The translations under genes were made by a program, and so were the position numbers. Source: Hydractinia symbiolongicarpus (lineage: Eukaryota > Cnidaria > Hydrozoa > Anthoathecata > Hydractiniidae). Taken from it: a stretch of 64,000 bases of DNA. The stretch spans positions 32,418,001-32,482,000 of the forward strand of contig NC_079882.1 of assembly GCF_029227915.1 (NCBI RefSeq). The letters run 5' to 3'. Below are positions 1 to 12,799 of the stretch, piece after piece (the stretch's first letter is position 1; the number at the start of each line of letters is the position of its first letter). The notes beneath the pieces are model-generated. The model was not told where the DNA came from and did no database searches. It was given only the letters and a program-made list of their open reading frames with translations.

Positions 1-499
1 GTATACATTCGACTATACGTGCCAAGCCCGGTATTTACGGGAAATCGCGGGTTTTCGTTTGCCGGCGATTAAACTGCTTTTATTCAGCGTCTCATCAAAA
101 ATGAAAACATTCTTGAAAATTACAAGTCTCATGCGTTTTAGTGGTGAAATAATAATTTAAAAAATCGTTTGGGAAATGAGTTTACTCCCTGGGTACTTTC
201 TTTGTATACTTTTGACTATACGGGCCAAGCCCGGGATTCACGGGAAATCGCGGGTTTTCGTTTGCCGGCGATTAAACTTCTTTTATTCAGCGTCTCATCA
301 AAAATGAAAACATTTTTAAAAACTACAAGTCTTATGCGTTTTAGTGGTGAATATATAATTTAAAAAATCGTTCTGGAAATGAGTTTACTCCCTGGGTACT
401 TTCTTTGTATACTTTTGACTATACGGGCTGAGTCCGGGATTTAGGGAAATCGCAGGTTTTCGTTTGCCGGCGATTAAACTGCTTTTATTCAGCGTCTCA

Positions 500-521
500 T
501 CAAAAATGAAAACATTTTTGA
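500..521. other. 9-bp-stem dyad, example of a recurring monomer element
   Basis: A perfect dyad with arms TCAAAAATG and CATTTTTGA around an AAAA centre. It recurs in most monomers on both sides of the window. Monomers with CATTTTTAAAAAC keep a 7-bp stem. The CCCATCAAATATGAAAATATTTTTG monomer type has a disrupted version. Short dyads are frequent in centromeric satellites of many species. Confidence 0.6.
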
Positions 522-829
522 AAACTACAAGTGTCTTGCGTTTTAGTGGTGAAAAAAAAATTTAAAAAATCGTTCCGGAAATGAGTTTACTCACAGGGTA
601 CTTTCTTTTTATACATTCGACTATACGTGCCAAGCCCGGGATTTACGGGAAATCGCGGGTTTTCGTTTGCCGGCGATTAAACTTCTTTTATTCAGTGTCT
701 CATCAAAAATGAAAACATTTTTGAAAACTACAAGTCTCATGCGTTTTAATGGTGAAAAAATAATTTAAAAAATCGTTCGGGAAATGAATTTACTCCCTGG
801 GTACTTTCTTTGTATACTTTTGACTATAT

Positions 830-861
830 GGGCCAAGCCGGGATTTACGGGAAATCGCGGG
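830..861 (+). other. G-rich four-run cluster (quadruplex-capable), example of a recurring monomer element
   Basis: Four GGG runs start at 830, 840, 849 and 859, with loops of 7, 6 and 7 bases. This meets the usual G3N1-7 pattern. The same cluster recurs in every monomer carrying GGGCCAAGCCGGG. Monomers with CCCGGG in its place have a first loop of 8. The other major monomer type (GGCCGAGTCCGGG with ATCGCAG) lacks the fourth run. In the right-hand array the cluster is on the - strand. Loops are C-containing and can compete by hairpin pairing. Confidence 0.45.
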
Positions 862-3800
862 TTTTCGTTTGCCGGCGATTAAACTTCTTTTATTGAACGT
901 CTCATCAAAAATGAAAACATTTTTAAAAACTACAAGTCTGATGCGTTTTAGTGGTGAAAAAATAATTTAAAAAATCGTTCTGGAAATGAGTTTACTCACA
1001 GGGTACTTTCTTTGTATACATTCGACTATACGGGCCAAGCCCGGGATTTACGGGAAATCGCGGGTTTTCGTTTTCCGGCGATTAAACCTCTTTCATTATG
1101 CGTCTCATCAAAAATGAAAACATTTTTTAAAACTACAAGTCTCATGCGTTTTAGTGGTGAAAAAAAAATTTAAAAAATCGTTCGGGAAATAAGTTTACTC
1201 CCTGGGTACTTTCTTTGTATACATTCGACTATACGAGCCAAGCCCCGGATTTACGGGAAATCGCGGGTTTTCGTTTGCTGGCGATTAAACTGCTTTTATT
1301 TAGCGTCTCATCAAAAATGAAAACATTCTTGAAAACTACAAGTCTCATGCGTTTTAGTGGTGAAATAATAATTTAAAAAATCGTTTGGGAAATGAGTTTA
1401 CTCCCTGGGTACTTTCTCTGTATACTTTTGACTATACGGGCCGAGTCCAGGATTTACGGGAAATAGCAGGTTTTCGTTTGCCGGCGATTAAACTTCTTTT
1501 ATTCAGCGTCTCATCAAAAATGAAAACATTTTTAAAAACTACAAGTCTCATGCGTTTTAGTGGTGAAAAAGTAATTTAAAAAATCGTCCGGGAAATGAGT
1601 TTACTCCCTGGGTACTTTCCTTGTATAGTTTTGACTATACGGGCCAAGCCCGGGATTTACGGGAAATCGCGGATTTTTGTTTGCCGGCGATTAAACTTCT
1701 TTTATTCAGCGTCCCATCAAATATGAAAATATTTTTGAAAACTACAAGTCTCATGCGTTTAGTGGTAAAAAAATAATATAAAAAATCGTTCGGGAAATGA
1801 GTTTACTCCCTGGGTACTGTCTTTGTATACTTTTGACTATACGGGCCAAGCCCGGGATTTACGGGAAATCGCGGGTTTTCGTTTGCCGGCGATTAAACTT
1901 CTTTTATTCAGCGTCTCATCAAAAATGAAAACATTTTTAAAAACTACAAGTCTTATGCGTTTTAGTGGTGAATATATAATTTAAAAAATCGTTCTGGAAA
2001 TGAGTTTACTCCCTGGGTACTTTCTTTGTATACTTTTGACTATACGGGCCGAGTCCGGGATTTAGGGAAATCGCAGGTTTTCGTTTGCCGGCGATAAAAC
2101 TGCTTTTATTCAGCGTCTTATCAAAAATAAAAACATTTTTGAAAACTACAAGTCTCATGCGTTTTAGTGGTGAAAAAATAATTTAAAAAATCGTTCTGGA
2201 AATGAGTTTACTCACAGGGTACTTTCTTTTTATACATTCGACTATACGTGCCAAGCCCGGGATTTACAGGAAATCGCGGGTTTTCGTTTGCCGGCGATTA
2301 AACTTCTTTTTTTCAGCGTCTCATCAAAAATGAAAACATTTTTGAAAACTACAAGTCTCATGCGTTTTAGTGGTGAAAAAATAATTTAAAAAATCGTTCG
2401 GGAAATGAGTTTACTCCCTGGGTACTTTCTTTGTATACTTTTGACTATACGGGCCAAGCCGGGATTTACGGGAAATCGCGGGTTTTCGTTTGCCGGCGAT
2501 TAAACTTCTTTTATTCAGCGTCTCATCAAAAATGAAAACATTTTTAAAAACTACAAGTCTGATGCGTTTTAGTGGTGAAAAAATAATTTAAAAAATCGTT
2601 CTGGAAATGAGTTTACTCACAGGGTACTTTCTTTGTATACATTCGACTATACGGGCCAAGCCCGGGATTTACGGGAAATCGCGGGTTTTCGTTTTCCGGC
2701 GATTAAACCTCTTTCATTAAGCGTCTCATCAAAAATGAAAACATTTTTTAAAACTTCAAGTCTCATGCGTTTTAGTGGTGAAAAAAAAATTTAAAAAATC
2801 GTTCGGGAAATAAGTTTACTCCCTGGGTACTTTCTTTGTATACATTCGACTATACGAGCCAAGCCCCGGATTTACGGGAAAACGCGGGATTTCGTTTGCC
2901 GGCGATTAAACCTCTTTCATTAAGAGTCTCATCAAAAATGAAAACATTTTTAAAAACTACAAGTCTCATGCGTTTTAGTGGTGAAAAAGTAATTTAAAAA
3001 ATCGTTCAAGAAATGAGTTTACTCCCTGGGTACTTTATTTGTATACTTTTGACTATACGCGCCGAGTCCGGGATTTAGGGAAATCGCAGGTTTTCCTTTG
3101 CCGGCGATTAAACTGCTTTTATTCAGCGTCTCATCAAAAATGAAAACATTTTTGAAAACTACAAGTCTCATACGTTTTAGTGGTGAAAAAATAATTTAAA
3201 AAATCGTTCTGGAAATGAGTTTACTCACAGGGTACTTTCTTTTTATACATTCGACTATACGTGCCAAGCCCGGGATTTACGGGAAATCGCGGGTTTTCGT
3301 TTGCCGGCGATTAAACTTCTTTTATTCAGCGTCTCATCAAAAATGAAAACATTTTTGAAAACTACAAGTCTCATGCGTTTTAGTGGTGAAAAAATAATTT
3401 AAAAAATCGTTCGGGAAATGAGTTTACTCCCTGGGTACTTTCTTTGTATACTTTTGACTATACGGGCCAAGCCGGGATTTACGGGAAATCGCGGGTTTTC
3501 GTTTGGCGGCGATTAAACTTCTTTTATTCAGCGTCTCATCAAAAATGAAAACATTTTTAAAAACTACATGTCTGATGCGTTTTAGTGGTGAAAAAATAAC
3601 TTAAAAAATCGTTCTGGAAATGAGTTTACTCACAGGGTACTTTCTTTCTATACATTCGACTATACGGGCCAAGCCCGGGATTTACAGGAAATTGCGGGTT
3701 TTCGTTTTCCGGCGATTAAACCTCTTTCATTAAGCGTCTCATCAAAAATAAAAACATTTTTAAAAACTACAAGTCTCGTGCGTTTTAGTGGTGAAAAAGT

Positions 3801-4219
3801 AATTTAAAAAATCGTTCAAGAAATGAGTTTACTCCCGGGGTACTTTCTTTGTATACTTTTGACTATACGGGCCAAGCCCCGGATTTACGGGAAAACGCGG
3901 GATTTCGTTTGCCGGCGATTAAACCTCTTTCATTAAGCGTCTCATCAAAAATGAAAACATTTTTGAAAACTACAAGGCTCATGCGTTTTAGTGGTGAAAA
4001 AAAATTTAAAAAATCGTTCGGGAAATGAGTTTACTTCCTGGGTACTTTCTTTGTATACATTCGACTATACGGGCCAAGCCGGGATTTACGGGAAATCGCG
4101 GATTTTCGTTTGCCGGTGATTAAACTTCTTTTATTCAGCGTCTCATCAAAAATGAAAACATTTTTAAAAACTACAAGTCTTATGCGTTTTAGTGGTGAAA
4201 AAATAATTTAAAAAATCGT

Positions 4220-6240
4220 TCGGGAAATGAGTTTACTTCCTGGGTACTTTCTTTGTATACATTCGACTATACGGGCCAAGCCGGGATTTACGGGAAATCG
4301 CGGATTTTCGTTTGCCGGTGATTAAACTTCTTTTATTCAGCGTCTCATCAAAAATGAAAACATTTTTAAAAACTACAAGTCTTATGCGTTTTAGTGGTGA
4401 AAAAATAATTTAAAAAATCGTTCTGGAAATGAGTTTACTCACAGGGTACTTTCTTTGTATACATTCGACTATACGGGCCAAGCCCGGGATTTACGGGAAA
4501 TCGCGGGTTTTCGTTTTCCGGCGATTAAACCACTTTCATTAAGCGTCTCATCAAAAATGAAAAATTTTTTAAAAACTACAAGTCTTATGCGTTTTAGTGG
4601 TGAAAAAATAATTTAAAAAATCGTTCTGGAAATGAGTTTACCCACAGGGTACTTTCTTTGTATACATTCGACTATACGTGCCAAGCCCGGGATTTACGGG
4701 AAATCGCGGGTTTTCGTTTGCCGGCGATTAAACTGTTTTTATTCAGCGTCTCATCAAAAATGAAAACATTCTTGAAAACTACAAGTCTCATGCGTTTTAG
4801 TGGTGAAATAATAATTTAAAAAATCGTTTGGGAAATGAGTTTACTCCCTGGGTACATTCTTTGTATACTTTTGACTATACGGGCTGAGTCCAAGATTTAC
4901 GGGAAATCGCAGGTTTACGTTTGTTGGCGATTAAACTTCTTTTATTCAGCGTCTCATCAAAAATGAAAACATTTTTAAAAACTACAAGTCTCATGCGTTT
5001 TAGTGGCGAAAAAGTAAATTAAAAAATCGTTCGGGAAATGAGTTTACTCCCTGGGTACTTTCTTTGTATACATTTGACTATACGGGCCAAGCCTGGGATT
5101 TTCGGGAAATCGCGGGTTTTCGTTTTCCGGCGATTAAACCACTTTCATTAAGCGTCTCATCAAAAATGAAAAATTTTTTAAAAACTACAAGTCTTATGCG
5201 TTTTAGTGGTGAAAAAATAATTTAAAAAATCGTTCGGGAAATGAGTTTACTTCCTGGGTACTTTCTTTGTATACATTCGACTATACGGGCCAAGCCGGGA
5301 TTTACGGGAAATCGCGGATTTTCGTTTGCCGGTGATTAAACTTCTTTTATTCAGCGTCTCATCAAAAATGAAAACATTTTTAAAAACTACAAGTCTTATG
5401 CGTTTTAGTGGTGAAAAAATAATTTAAAAAATCGTTCTGGAAATGAGTTTACTCACAGGGTACTTTCTTTGTATACATTCGACTATACGGGCCAAGCCCG
5501 GGATTTACGGGAAATCGCGGGTTTTCGTTTTCCGGCGATTAAACCACTTTCATTAAGCGTCTCATCAAAAATGAAAAATTTTTTAAAAACTACAAGTCTT
5601 ATGCGTTTTAGTGGTGAAAAAATAATTTAAAAAATCGTTCTGGAAATGAGTTTACCCACAGGGTACTTTCTTTGTATACATTCGACTATACGTGCCAAGC
5701 CCGGGATTTACGGGAAATCGCGGGTTTTCGTTTGCCGGCGATTAAACTGTTTTTATTCAGCGTCTCATCAAAAATGAAAACATTCTTGAAAACTACAAGT
5801 CTCATGCGTTTTAGTGGTGAAATAATAATTTAAAAAATCGTTTGGGAAATGAGTTTACTCCCTGGGTACATTCTTTGTATACTTTTGACTATACGGGCTG
5901 AGTCCAAGATTTACGGGAAATCGCAGGTTTACGTTTGTTGGCGATTAAACTTCTTTTATTCAGCGTCTCATCAAAAATGAAAACATTTTTAAAAACTACA
6001 AGTCTCATGCGTTTTAGTGGCGAAAAAGTAAATTAAAAAATCGTTCGGGAAATGAGTTTACTCCCTGGGTACTTTCTTTGTATACATTTGACTATACGGG
6101 CCAAGCCTGGGATTTTCGGGAAATCGCGGATTTTTGTTTGCAGGCGATTAAACTTCTTTTATTCAGCGTCCCATCAAATATGAAAATATTTTTGAAAACT
6201 ACAAGTCTCATGCGTTTAGTGGTAAAAAAATAATATAAAA
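4220..6240 (+). repeat. 5-monomer higher-order repeat, ~1,014-bp period
   Basis: The variant TTACTTCCTGG occurs at 4,233 and 5,247, and TTTACCCACAGGG at about 4,637 and 5,651. All are 1,014 bp apart, with the intervening monomers in the same order. The first monomer of the block is also duplicated immediately upstream, with the same TTACTTCC variant at 4,032. The copies look nearly identical, implying recent unequal exchange. Confidence 0.7.
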
Positions 6241-6539
6241 AATCGTTCGGGAAATGAGTTTACTCCATGGGTGCTTTCTTTGTATACTTTTGACTATACG
6301 GGCCAAGCCGGGATTTACGGGAAATCGCGGGTTTTCGTTTGCCGGCGATTAAACTTCTTTTATTCAGCGTCTCATCAAAAATGAAAACATTTTTAAAAAC
6401 TACAAGTCTCATGGGCTTTAGTGGTGAAAAAATAATTTAAAAAATCGTTCTGGAAATGAGTTTACCCACAGGGTACTTTCTTTGTATACATTCCACTATA
6501 CGTGCCAAGCCCGGGATTTACGGAAAATCGCGGGTTTTC

Positions 6540-9500
6540 GTTTGCCGGCGATTAAACTGTTTTTATTAAGCGTCTCATCAAAAATGAAAACATTCTTGAA
6601 AACTACAAGTCGCATGCGTTTTAGTGGTGAAATAATAATTTAAAAAATCGTTTGGAAAATGAGTTTACTCCCTGGGTACATTCTTTGTATACTTTTGACT
6701 ATACGGGCTGAGTCCAGGATTTACGGGAAATCGCAGGTTTTCGTTTGTTGGCGATTAAACTTCTTTTATTCAGCGTCTCATCAAAAATGAAAACATTTTT
6801 AAAAACTACAAGTCTCATGCGTTTTAGTGGTGAAAAAGTAAATTAAAAAATCGTTCGGGAAATGAGTTTACTCCCTGGGTACTTTCTTTGTATACTTTTG
6901 ACTATACGGTCCAAGCCTTGGAATTTCGGGAAATCGCGGATTTTTGTTTGCAGGCGATTAAACTTCTTTTATTCAGCGTCCCATCAAATATGAAAATATT
7001 TTTGAAAACTACAAGTCTCATGCGTTTAGTGGTAAAAAAATAATTTAAAAAATCGTTCTGGAAATGAGTTTACTCACAGGGTACTTTCTTTGTATACATT
7101 CGACTATACGTGCCAAGCACGGGATTTACGGGAAATCGCGGGTTTTCGTTTGCCGGCGATTAAACTTCTTTTATTCAGTGTCTCATCAAAAAAGAAAACA
7201 TTTTTGAAAACTACAAGTCTCATGCGTTTTAGTGGTGAAAAATAATTTAAAAAATCGTTCTGGAAATGAGTTTACTCAAAGGGTACTTTCTTTGTATACA
7301 TTCGACTATACGGGCCAAACCCGGATTTACGGGAAAACGCTGGATTTCGTTTGCCGGCGATGAAACCTCTTTCATTAAGCGTCTCATCAAAAATGAAAAC
7401 ATTTTTGAAAACTACAAGTCTCATGCGTTTTAGTGGTGAAAAAATAATTTACAAAATTGTTCGGGAAATGAGTTTACCCCTGGGTACTTTCTTTGTATAC
7501 TTTTGATTATACGGGCCGAGTCCGGGATTTACGGGAAATCGCGGATTTTCGTTTTCCGGCGATTAAACTTCTTTTATTCAGCGTCTCATCAAAAAAAGAC
7601 TACAAGTCTTATGCGTTTTAGTGGTGAAAAACTAATTTAAAAAATCGTTCTGGAAATGAGTTTACCCACAGGGTACTTTCTTTGTATACATTCGACTATA
7701 CGTGCTAAGCCCGGGATTTACGGGAAATCGCGGGTTTTCGTTTGCCGGCGAATAAACTGTTTTTATTCAGCGTCTCATCAAAAATGAAAACATTCTTGAA
7801 AACTACAAGTCTCATGCGTTTTAGTGGTGAAATAATAATTTAAAAAATCGTTTGGGAAATGAGTTTACTCCCTGGGTACATTCTTTGTATACTTTTGACT
7901 ATACGGGCTGAGTCCAGGATTTACGGGAAATCGCAGGTTTACGTTTGCAGGCGATTAAACTTCTTTTATTCAGCGTCCCATCAAATATGAAAATATTTTT
8001 GAAAACTACAAGTCTCATGCGTTTAGTGGTAAAAAAATAATATAAAAAATCGTTCGGGAAATGAGTTTACTCCCTGGGTACTTTCTTTGTATACTTTTGA
8101 CTATACGGGCCAAGCCGGGATTTACGGGAAATCGCGGGTTTTCGTTTGCCGGCGATTAAACTGTTTTTATTAAGCGTCTCATCAAAAATGAAAACATTCT
8201 TGAAAACTACAAGTCGCATGCGTTTTAGTGGTGAAATAATAATTTAAAAAATCGTTTGGAAAATGAGTTTACTCCCTGGGTACATTCTTTGTATACTTTT
8301 GAATATACGGGCTGAGTCCAGGATTTACGGGAAATCGCAGGTTTTCGTTTGTTGGCGATTAAACTTCTTTTATTCAGCGTCTCATCAAAAATGAAAACAT
8401 TTTTAAAAACTACAAGTCTCATGCGTTTTAGTGGTGAAAAAGTAAATTAAAAAATCGTTCGGGAAATGAGTTTACTCCCTGGGTACTTTCTTTGTATACT
8501 TTTGACTATACGGTCCAAGCCTTGGAATTTCGGAAAATCGCGGATTTTTGTTTGCAGGCGATTAAACTTCTTTTATTCAGCGTCCCATCAAATATGAAAA
8601 TATTTTTGAAAACTACAAGTCTCATGCGTTTAGTGGTAAAAAAATAATTTAAAAAATCGTTCTGGAAATGAGTTTACTCACAGGGTACTTTCTTTGTATA
8701 CATTCGACTATACGTGCCAAGCACGGGATTTACGGGAAATCGCGGGTTTTCGTTTTCCGGCGATTAAACTTCTTTTATTCAGTGTCTCATCAAAAAAGAA
8801 AACATTTTTGAAAACTACAAGTCTCATGCGTTTTAGTGGTGAAAAATAATTTAAAAAATCGTTCTGGAAATGAGTTTACTCAAAGGGTACTTTCTTTGTA
8901 TACATTCGACTATACGGGCCAAACCCGGATTTACGGGAAAACGCTGGATTTCGTTTGCCGGCGATGAAACCTCTTTCATTAAGCGTCTCATCAAAAATGA
9001 AAACATTTTTGAAAACTACAAGTCTCATGCGTTTTAGTGGTGAAAAAATAATTTACAAAATTGTTCGGGAAATGAGTTTACCCCTGGGTACTTTCTTTGT
9101 ATACTTTTGACTATACGGGCCGAGTCCGGGATTTACGGGAAATCGCGGATTTTCGTTTTCCGGCGATTAAACTTCTTTTATTCAGCGTCTCATCAAAAAA
9201 AGACTACAAGTCTTATGCGTTTTAGTGGTGAAAAACTAATTTAAAAAATCGTTCTGGAAATGAGTTTACCCACAGGGTACTTTCTTTGTATACATTCGAC
9301 TATACGTGCTAAGCCCGGGATTTACGGGAAATCGCGGGTTTTCGTTTGCCGGCGAATAAACTGTTTTTATTCAGCGTCTCATCAAAAATGAAAACATTCT
9401 TGAAAACTACAAGTCTCATGCGTTTTAGTGGTGAAATAATAATTTAAAAAATCGTTTGGGAAATGAGTTTACTCCCTGGGTACATTCTTTGTATACTTTT

Positions 9501-9760
9501 GACTATACGGGCTGAGTCCAGGATTTACGGGAAATCGCAGGTTTACGTTTGCAGGCGATTAAACTTCTTTTATTCAGCGTCCCATCAAATATGAAAATAT
9601 TTTTGAAAACTACAAGTCTCATGCGTTTAGTGGTAAAAAAATAATATAAAAAATCGTTCGGGAAATGAGTTTACTCCCTGGGTACTTTCTTTGTATACTT
9701 TTGACTATACGGGCCAAGCCGGGATTTACGGGAAATCGCGGGTTTTCGTTTGCCGGCGAT
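6540..9760 (+). repeat. 8-monomer higher-order repeat, 1,604-bp period
   Basis: Three independent private markers are each 1,604 bp apart: GTCGCATGCG (6,609 and 8,213), AACGCTGGATTTCG (7,336 and 8,940), and a monomer lacking most of the central dyad, reading CATCAAAAAAAGACTACAAG (7,587 and 9,191). The third marker is a deletion inside a monomer, so it is a strong identity tag. The second copy stops matching near 9,760. Confidence 0.75.
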
Positions 9761-12700
9761 TAAACTTCTTTTATTCAGCGTCTCATCAAAAATGAAAACA
9801 TTTTTAAAAACTACAAGTCTCATGGGCTTTAGTGGTGAAAAAATAATTTAAAAAATCGTTTTGGAAATGAGTTTACTCCCTGGGTACTTTCTTTGTATAC
9901 TTTTGACTATACGGGCCAAGCCCGGGATTTACGGGAAATCGCGGATTTTCGTTTGACGGTGATTAAACTTCTTTTATTCAGCGTCTCATCAAAAATGAAA
10001 ACATTTTTAAAAACTACAAGTCTTATGCGTTTTAGTGGTGAAAAAATAATTTAAAAAATATTTCTGGAAATGAGTTTACTCACAGGGTACTTTCTTTGTA
10101 TACATTCGATTATACGGGCCAAGCCCGGGATTTACGGGAAATCGCGGGTTTTCGTTTTTCGGCGATTAAACCACTTTCATTAAGCGTCTCATCAAAAATG
10201 AAAAAATTTTTAAAGACTACAAGTCTTATGCGTTTTAGTGGTGAAAAAATAATTTAAAAAATCGTTCTGGAAATGAGTTTACCCACAGGGTACTTTCTTT
10301 GTATACATTCGACTATACGTGCCAAGCCCGGGATTTACGGGAAATCGCGGGTTTTCGTTTGCCGGCGAATAAACTGTTTTTATTCAGCGTCTCATCAAAA
10401 ATGAAAACATTCTTGAAAACTACAAGACTCATGCGTTTTAGTGGTGAAATAATAATTTAAAAAATCGTTTGGGAAATGAGTTTACTCCCTGTGTACATTC
10501 TTTGTATACTTTTGACTATACGGGCTGAGTCCAGGATTTACGGGAAATCGCAGGTTTACGTTTGTTGGCGATTAAACTTCTTTTATTCAGCGTCTCATCA
10601 AAAATGAAAACATTTTTAAAAACTACAAGTCTCATGCGTTTTAGTGGTGAAAAAGTAAATTAAAAAATCGTTCGGGAAATGAGTTTACTCCCTGGGTACT
10701 TTCTTTGTATACATTTGACTATACGGGCCAAGCCTGGGATTTTCGGGAAATCGCGGATTTTTGTTTGCAGGCGATTAAACTTCTTTTATTCAGCGTCCCA
10801 TCAAATATGAAAATATTTTTGAAAACTACAAGTCTCATGCGTTTAGTGGTAAAAAAATAATATAAAAAATCGTTCGGTAAATGAGTTTACTCCCTGGGTA
10901 CTTTCTTTGTATACTTTTGACTATACGGGCCAAGCCGGGATTTACGGGAAATCGCGGGTTTTCGTTTGCCGGCGATTAAACTTCTTTTATTCAGCGTCTC
11001 ATCAAAAATGAAAACATTTTTAAAAACTACAAGTCTCATGGGCTTTAGTGGTGAAAAAATAATTTAAAAAATCGTTCTGGAAATGAGTTTACTCACAGGG
11101 TACTTTCTTTGTATACATTCGACTATACGTGCCAAGCCCGGGATTTACGGGAAATCGCGGGTTTTCGTTTGCCGGCGATTAAACTTCTTTTATTCAGCGT
11201 CTCATCAAAAAAGAAAACATTTTTGAAAACTACAAGTCTCATGCGTTTTAGTGGTGAAAAATAATTTAAAAAATCGTTCTGGAAATGAGTTTACTCAAAG
11301 GGTACTTTCTTTGTATACATTCGACTATACGGGCCAAACCCGGATTTATGGGAAAACGCGGGATTTCGTTTGCCGGCGATTAAACCTCTTTCATTAAGCG
11401 TCTCATCAAAAATGAAAACATTTTTGAAAACTACAAGTCTCATGCGTTTTAGTGGTGAAAAAATAATTTACAAAATTGTTCGGGAAATGAGTTTACCCCT
11501 GGGTACTTTCTTTGTATACTTTTGACTATACGGGCCGAGTCCGGGATTTACGGGAAATCGCGGATTGTCGTTTTCCGGCGATTAAACTTCTTTTATTCAG
11601 CGTCTCATCAAAACTGAAAACATTTTTAAAAACTACAAGTCTTATGCGTTTTAGTGGTGAAAAAATAATTTAAAAAATCGTTCTGGAAATGAATTTACTC
11701 CCTGGGTACTTTCTTTGTATACTTTTGACTATACGGGCCAAGCCCGGGATTTACGGGAAATCGCGGGTTTTCGTTTGCCGGCGATTAAACTTCTTTTATT
11801 TAGCGTCTCATCAAAAATGAAAACATTTTTAAAAACTACAAGTCTTATGCGTTTTAGTGATGAAAATATAATTTAAAAAATCGTTCTGGAAATGAGTTTA
11901 CTCCCTTGGTACTTTCTTTGTATACTTTTGACTATACGGGCCGAGTCCGGGATTTAGGGAAATCGCAGGTTTTCGTTTGCCGGCGATTAAACTGCTTTTA
12001 TTCAGCGTCTCATCAAAAATGAAAACATTTTTGAAAACTACAAGTCTCATGCGTTTTAGTGTTGAAAAAATAATTTAAAAAATCGTTCGGGAAATGAGTT
12101 TACTCCCTTGGTACTTTCTTTGTATACTTTTGACTATACGGGCCGAGTCCGGGATTTAGGGAAATCGCAGGTTTTCGTTTGCCGGCGATTAAACTGCTTT
12201 TATTCAGCGTCTCATCAAAAATGAAAACATTTTTGAAAACTACAAGTCTCATGCGTTTTAGTGTTGAAAAAATAATTTAAAAAATCGTTCGGGAAATGAG
12301 TTTACTCCCTGGGTACTTTCTTTGTATACTTTTGACTATACGGGCCAAGCCGGGATTTACAGGAAATCGCGGGTTTTCGTTTGCCGGCGATTAAACTTCT
12401 TTTATTCAGCGTCTCATCAAAAATGAAAACATTTTTAAAAACTACCAGTCTCATGGGCTTTAGTGGTGAAAAAATAATTTAAAAAATCGTTCTGGAAATG
12501 AGTTTACTCACAGGGTACTTTCTTTGTATACATTCGATTATACCTGCTAAGCCCGGGATTTACGGGAAATCGCGGGTTTTGGTTTGCCGGCGATTAAACT
12601 TCTTTTATTCAGCGTCTCATCAAAAATGAAAACAATTTTGAAAACTACAAGTCTCATGCGTTTTAGTGGTGAAAAAATAATTTAAAAAATCGTTCGGGAA

Positions 12701-12799
12701 ATGAGTTTACTCCCTGGGTACTTTCTTTGTATACTTTTGACTATACGGGCCAAGCCGGGATTTACGGGAAATCGCGGGTTTTCGTTTGCCGTTCGGGAA
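12701..12799 (+). repeat. Truncated 99-bp monomer (first of 11 copies)
   Basis: A half-length monomer in which the sequence jumps from CGTTTGCC straight to GTTCGGGAAATGAG. This removes the GCCGGC-to-A-rich half of the unit. The next unit starts about 99 bp later instead of 203. The same junction recurs in units beginning at 13,407, 14,721, 16,034, 17,348, 21,090, 24,023, 25,336, 27,053, 28,366 and 30,082, which makes 11 copies. It is absent before 12.7 kb and after 30.2 kb. A single deletion later copied by array amplification is the simplest reading. Confidence 0.85.

Larger units (their letters stand above)
191..3000 (+). repeat. 8-monomer higher-order repeat, ~1,621-bp period
   Basis: Distinctive variants recur 1,620-1,621 bp apart. 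A monomer ending GGTGAATATATAATT occurs at ~345 and ~1,966. A unit with CTTTTTATACATTCG occurs at ~604 and ~2,224, and a unit with CTCTTTCATTA at ~1,087 and ~2,708. This implies tandem duplication of an eight-monomer block. Some of the same variants recur about 1,011 bp later, near 3,230, so there was a further 5-monomer event. Boundaries are approximate. Confidence 0.65.

Noticed and set aside
169-363. Recurring 61-110 codon open frames on both strands beginning MGNEFTPWV, MFTPWV or MSLLPGYF
   Set aside because: They are translations of the satellite monomer in different frames. The 203-bp period is not a multiple of three, stops fall at fixed monomer landmarks (ATAATTTAA), and overlapping frames on both strands are equally open. 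The longest forms (18,258, 19,068, 31,397) arise from loss of one T at the usual stop.
4262-4275. CENP-B-box-like TTCG...CGGG in monomers with CATTCGACTATACGGG
   Set aside because: The spacer between TTCG and CGGG is 6 bases rather than the 7 of the CENP-B box, and the other main monomer class reads TTTTGAC and lacks TTCG. It is probably coincidence.
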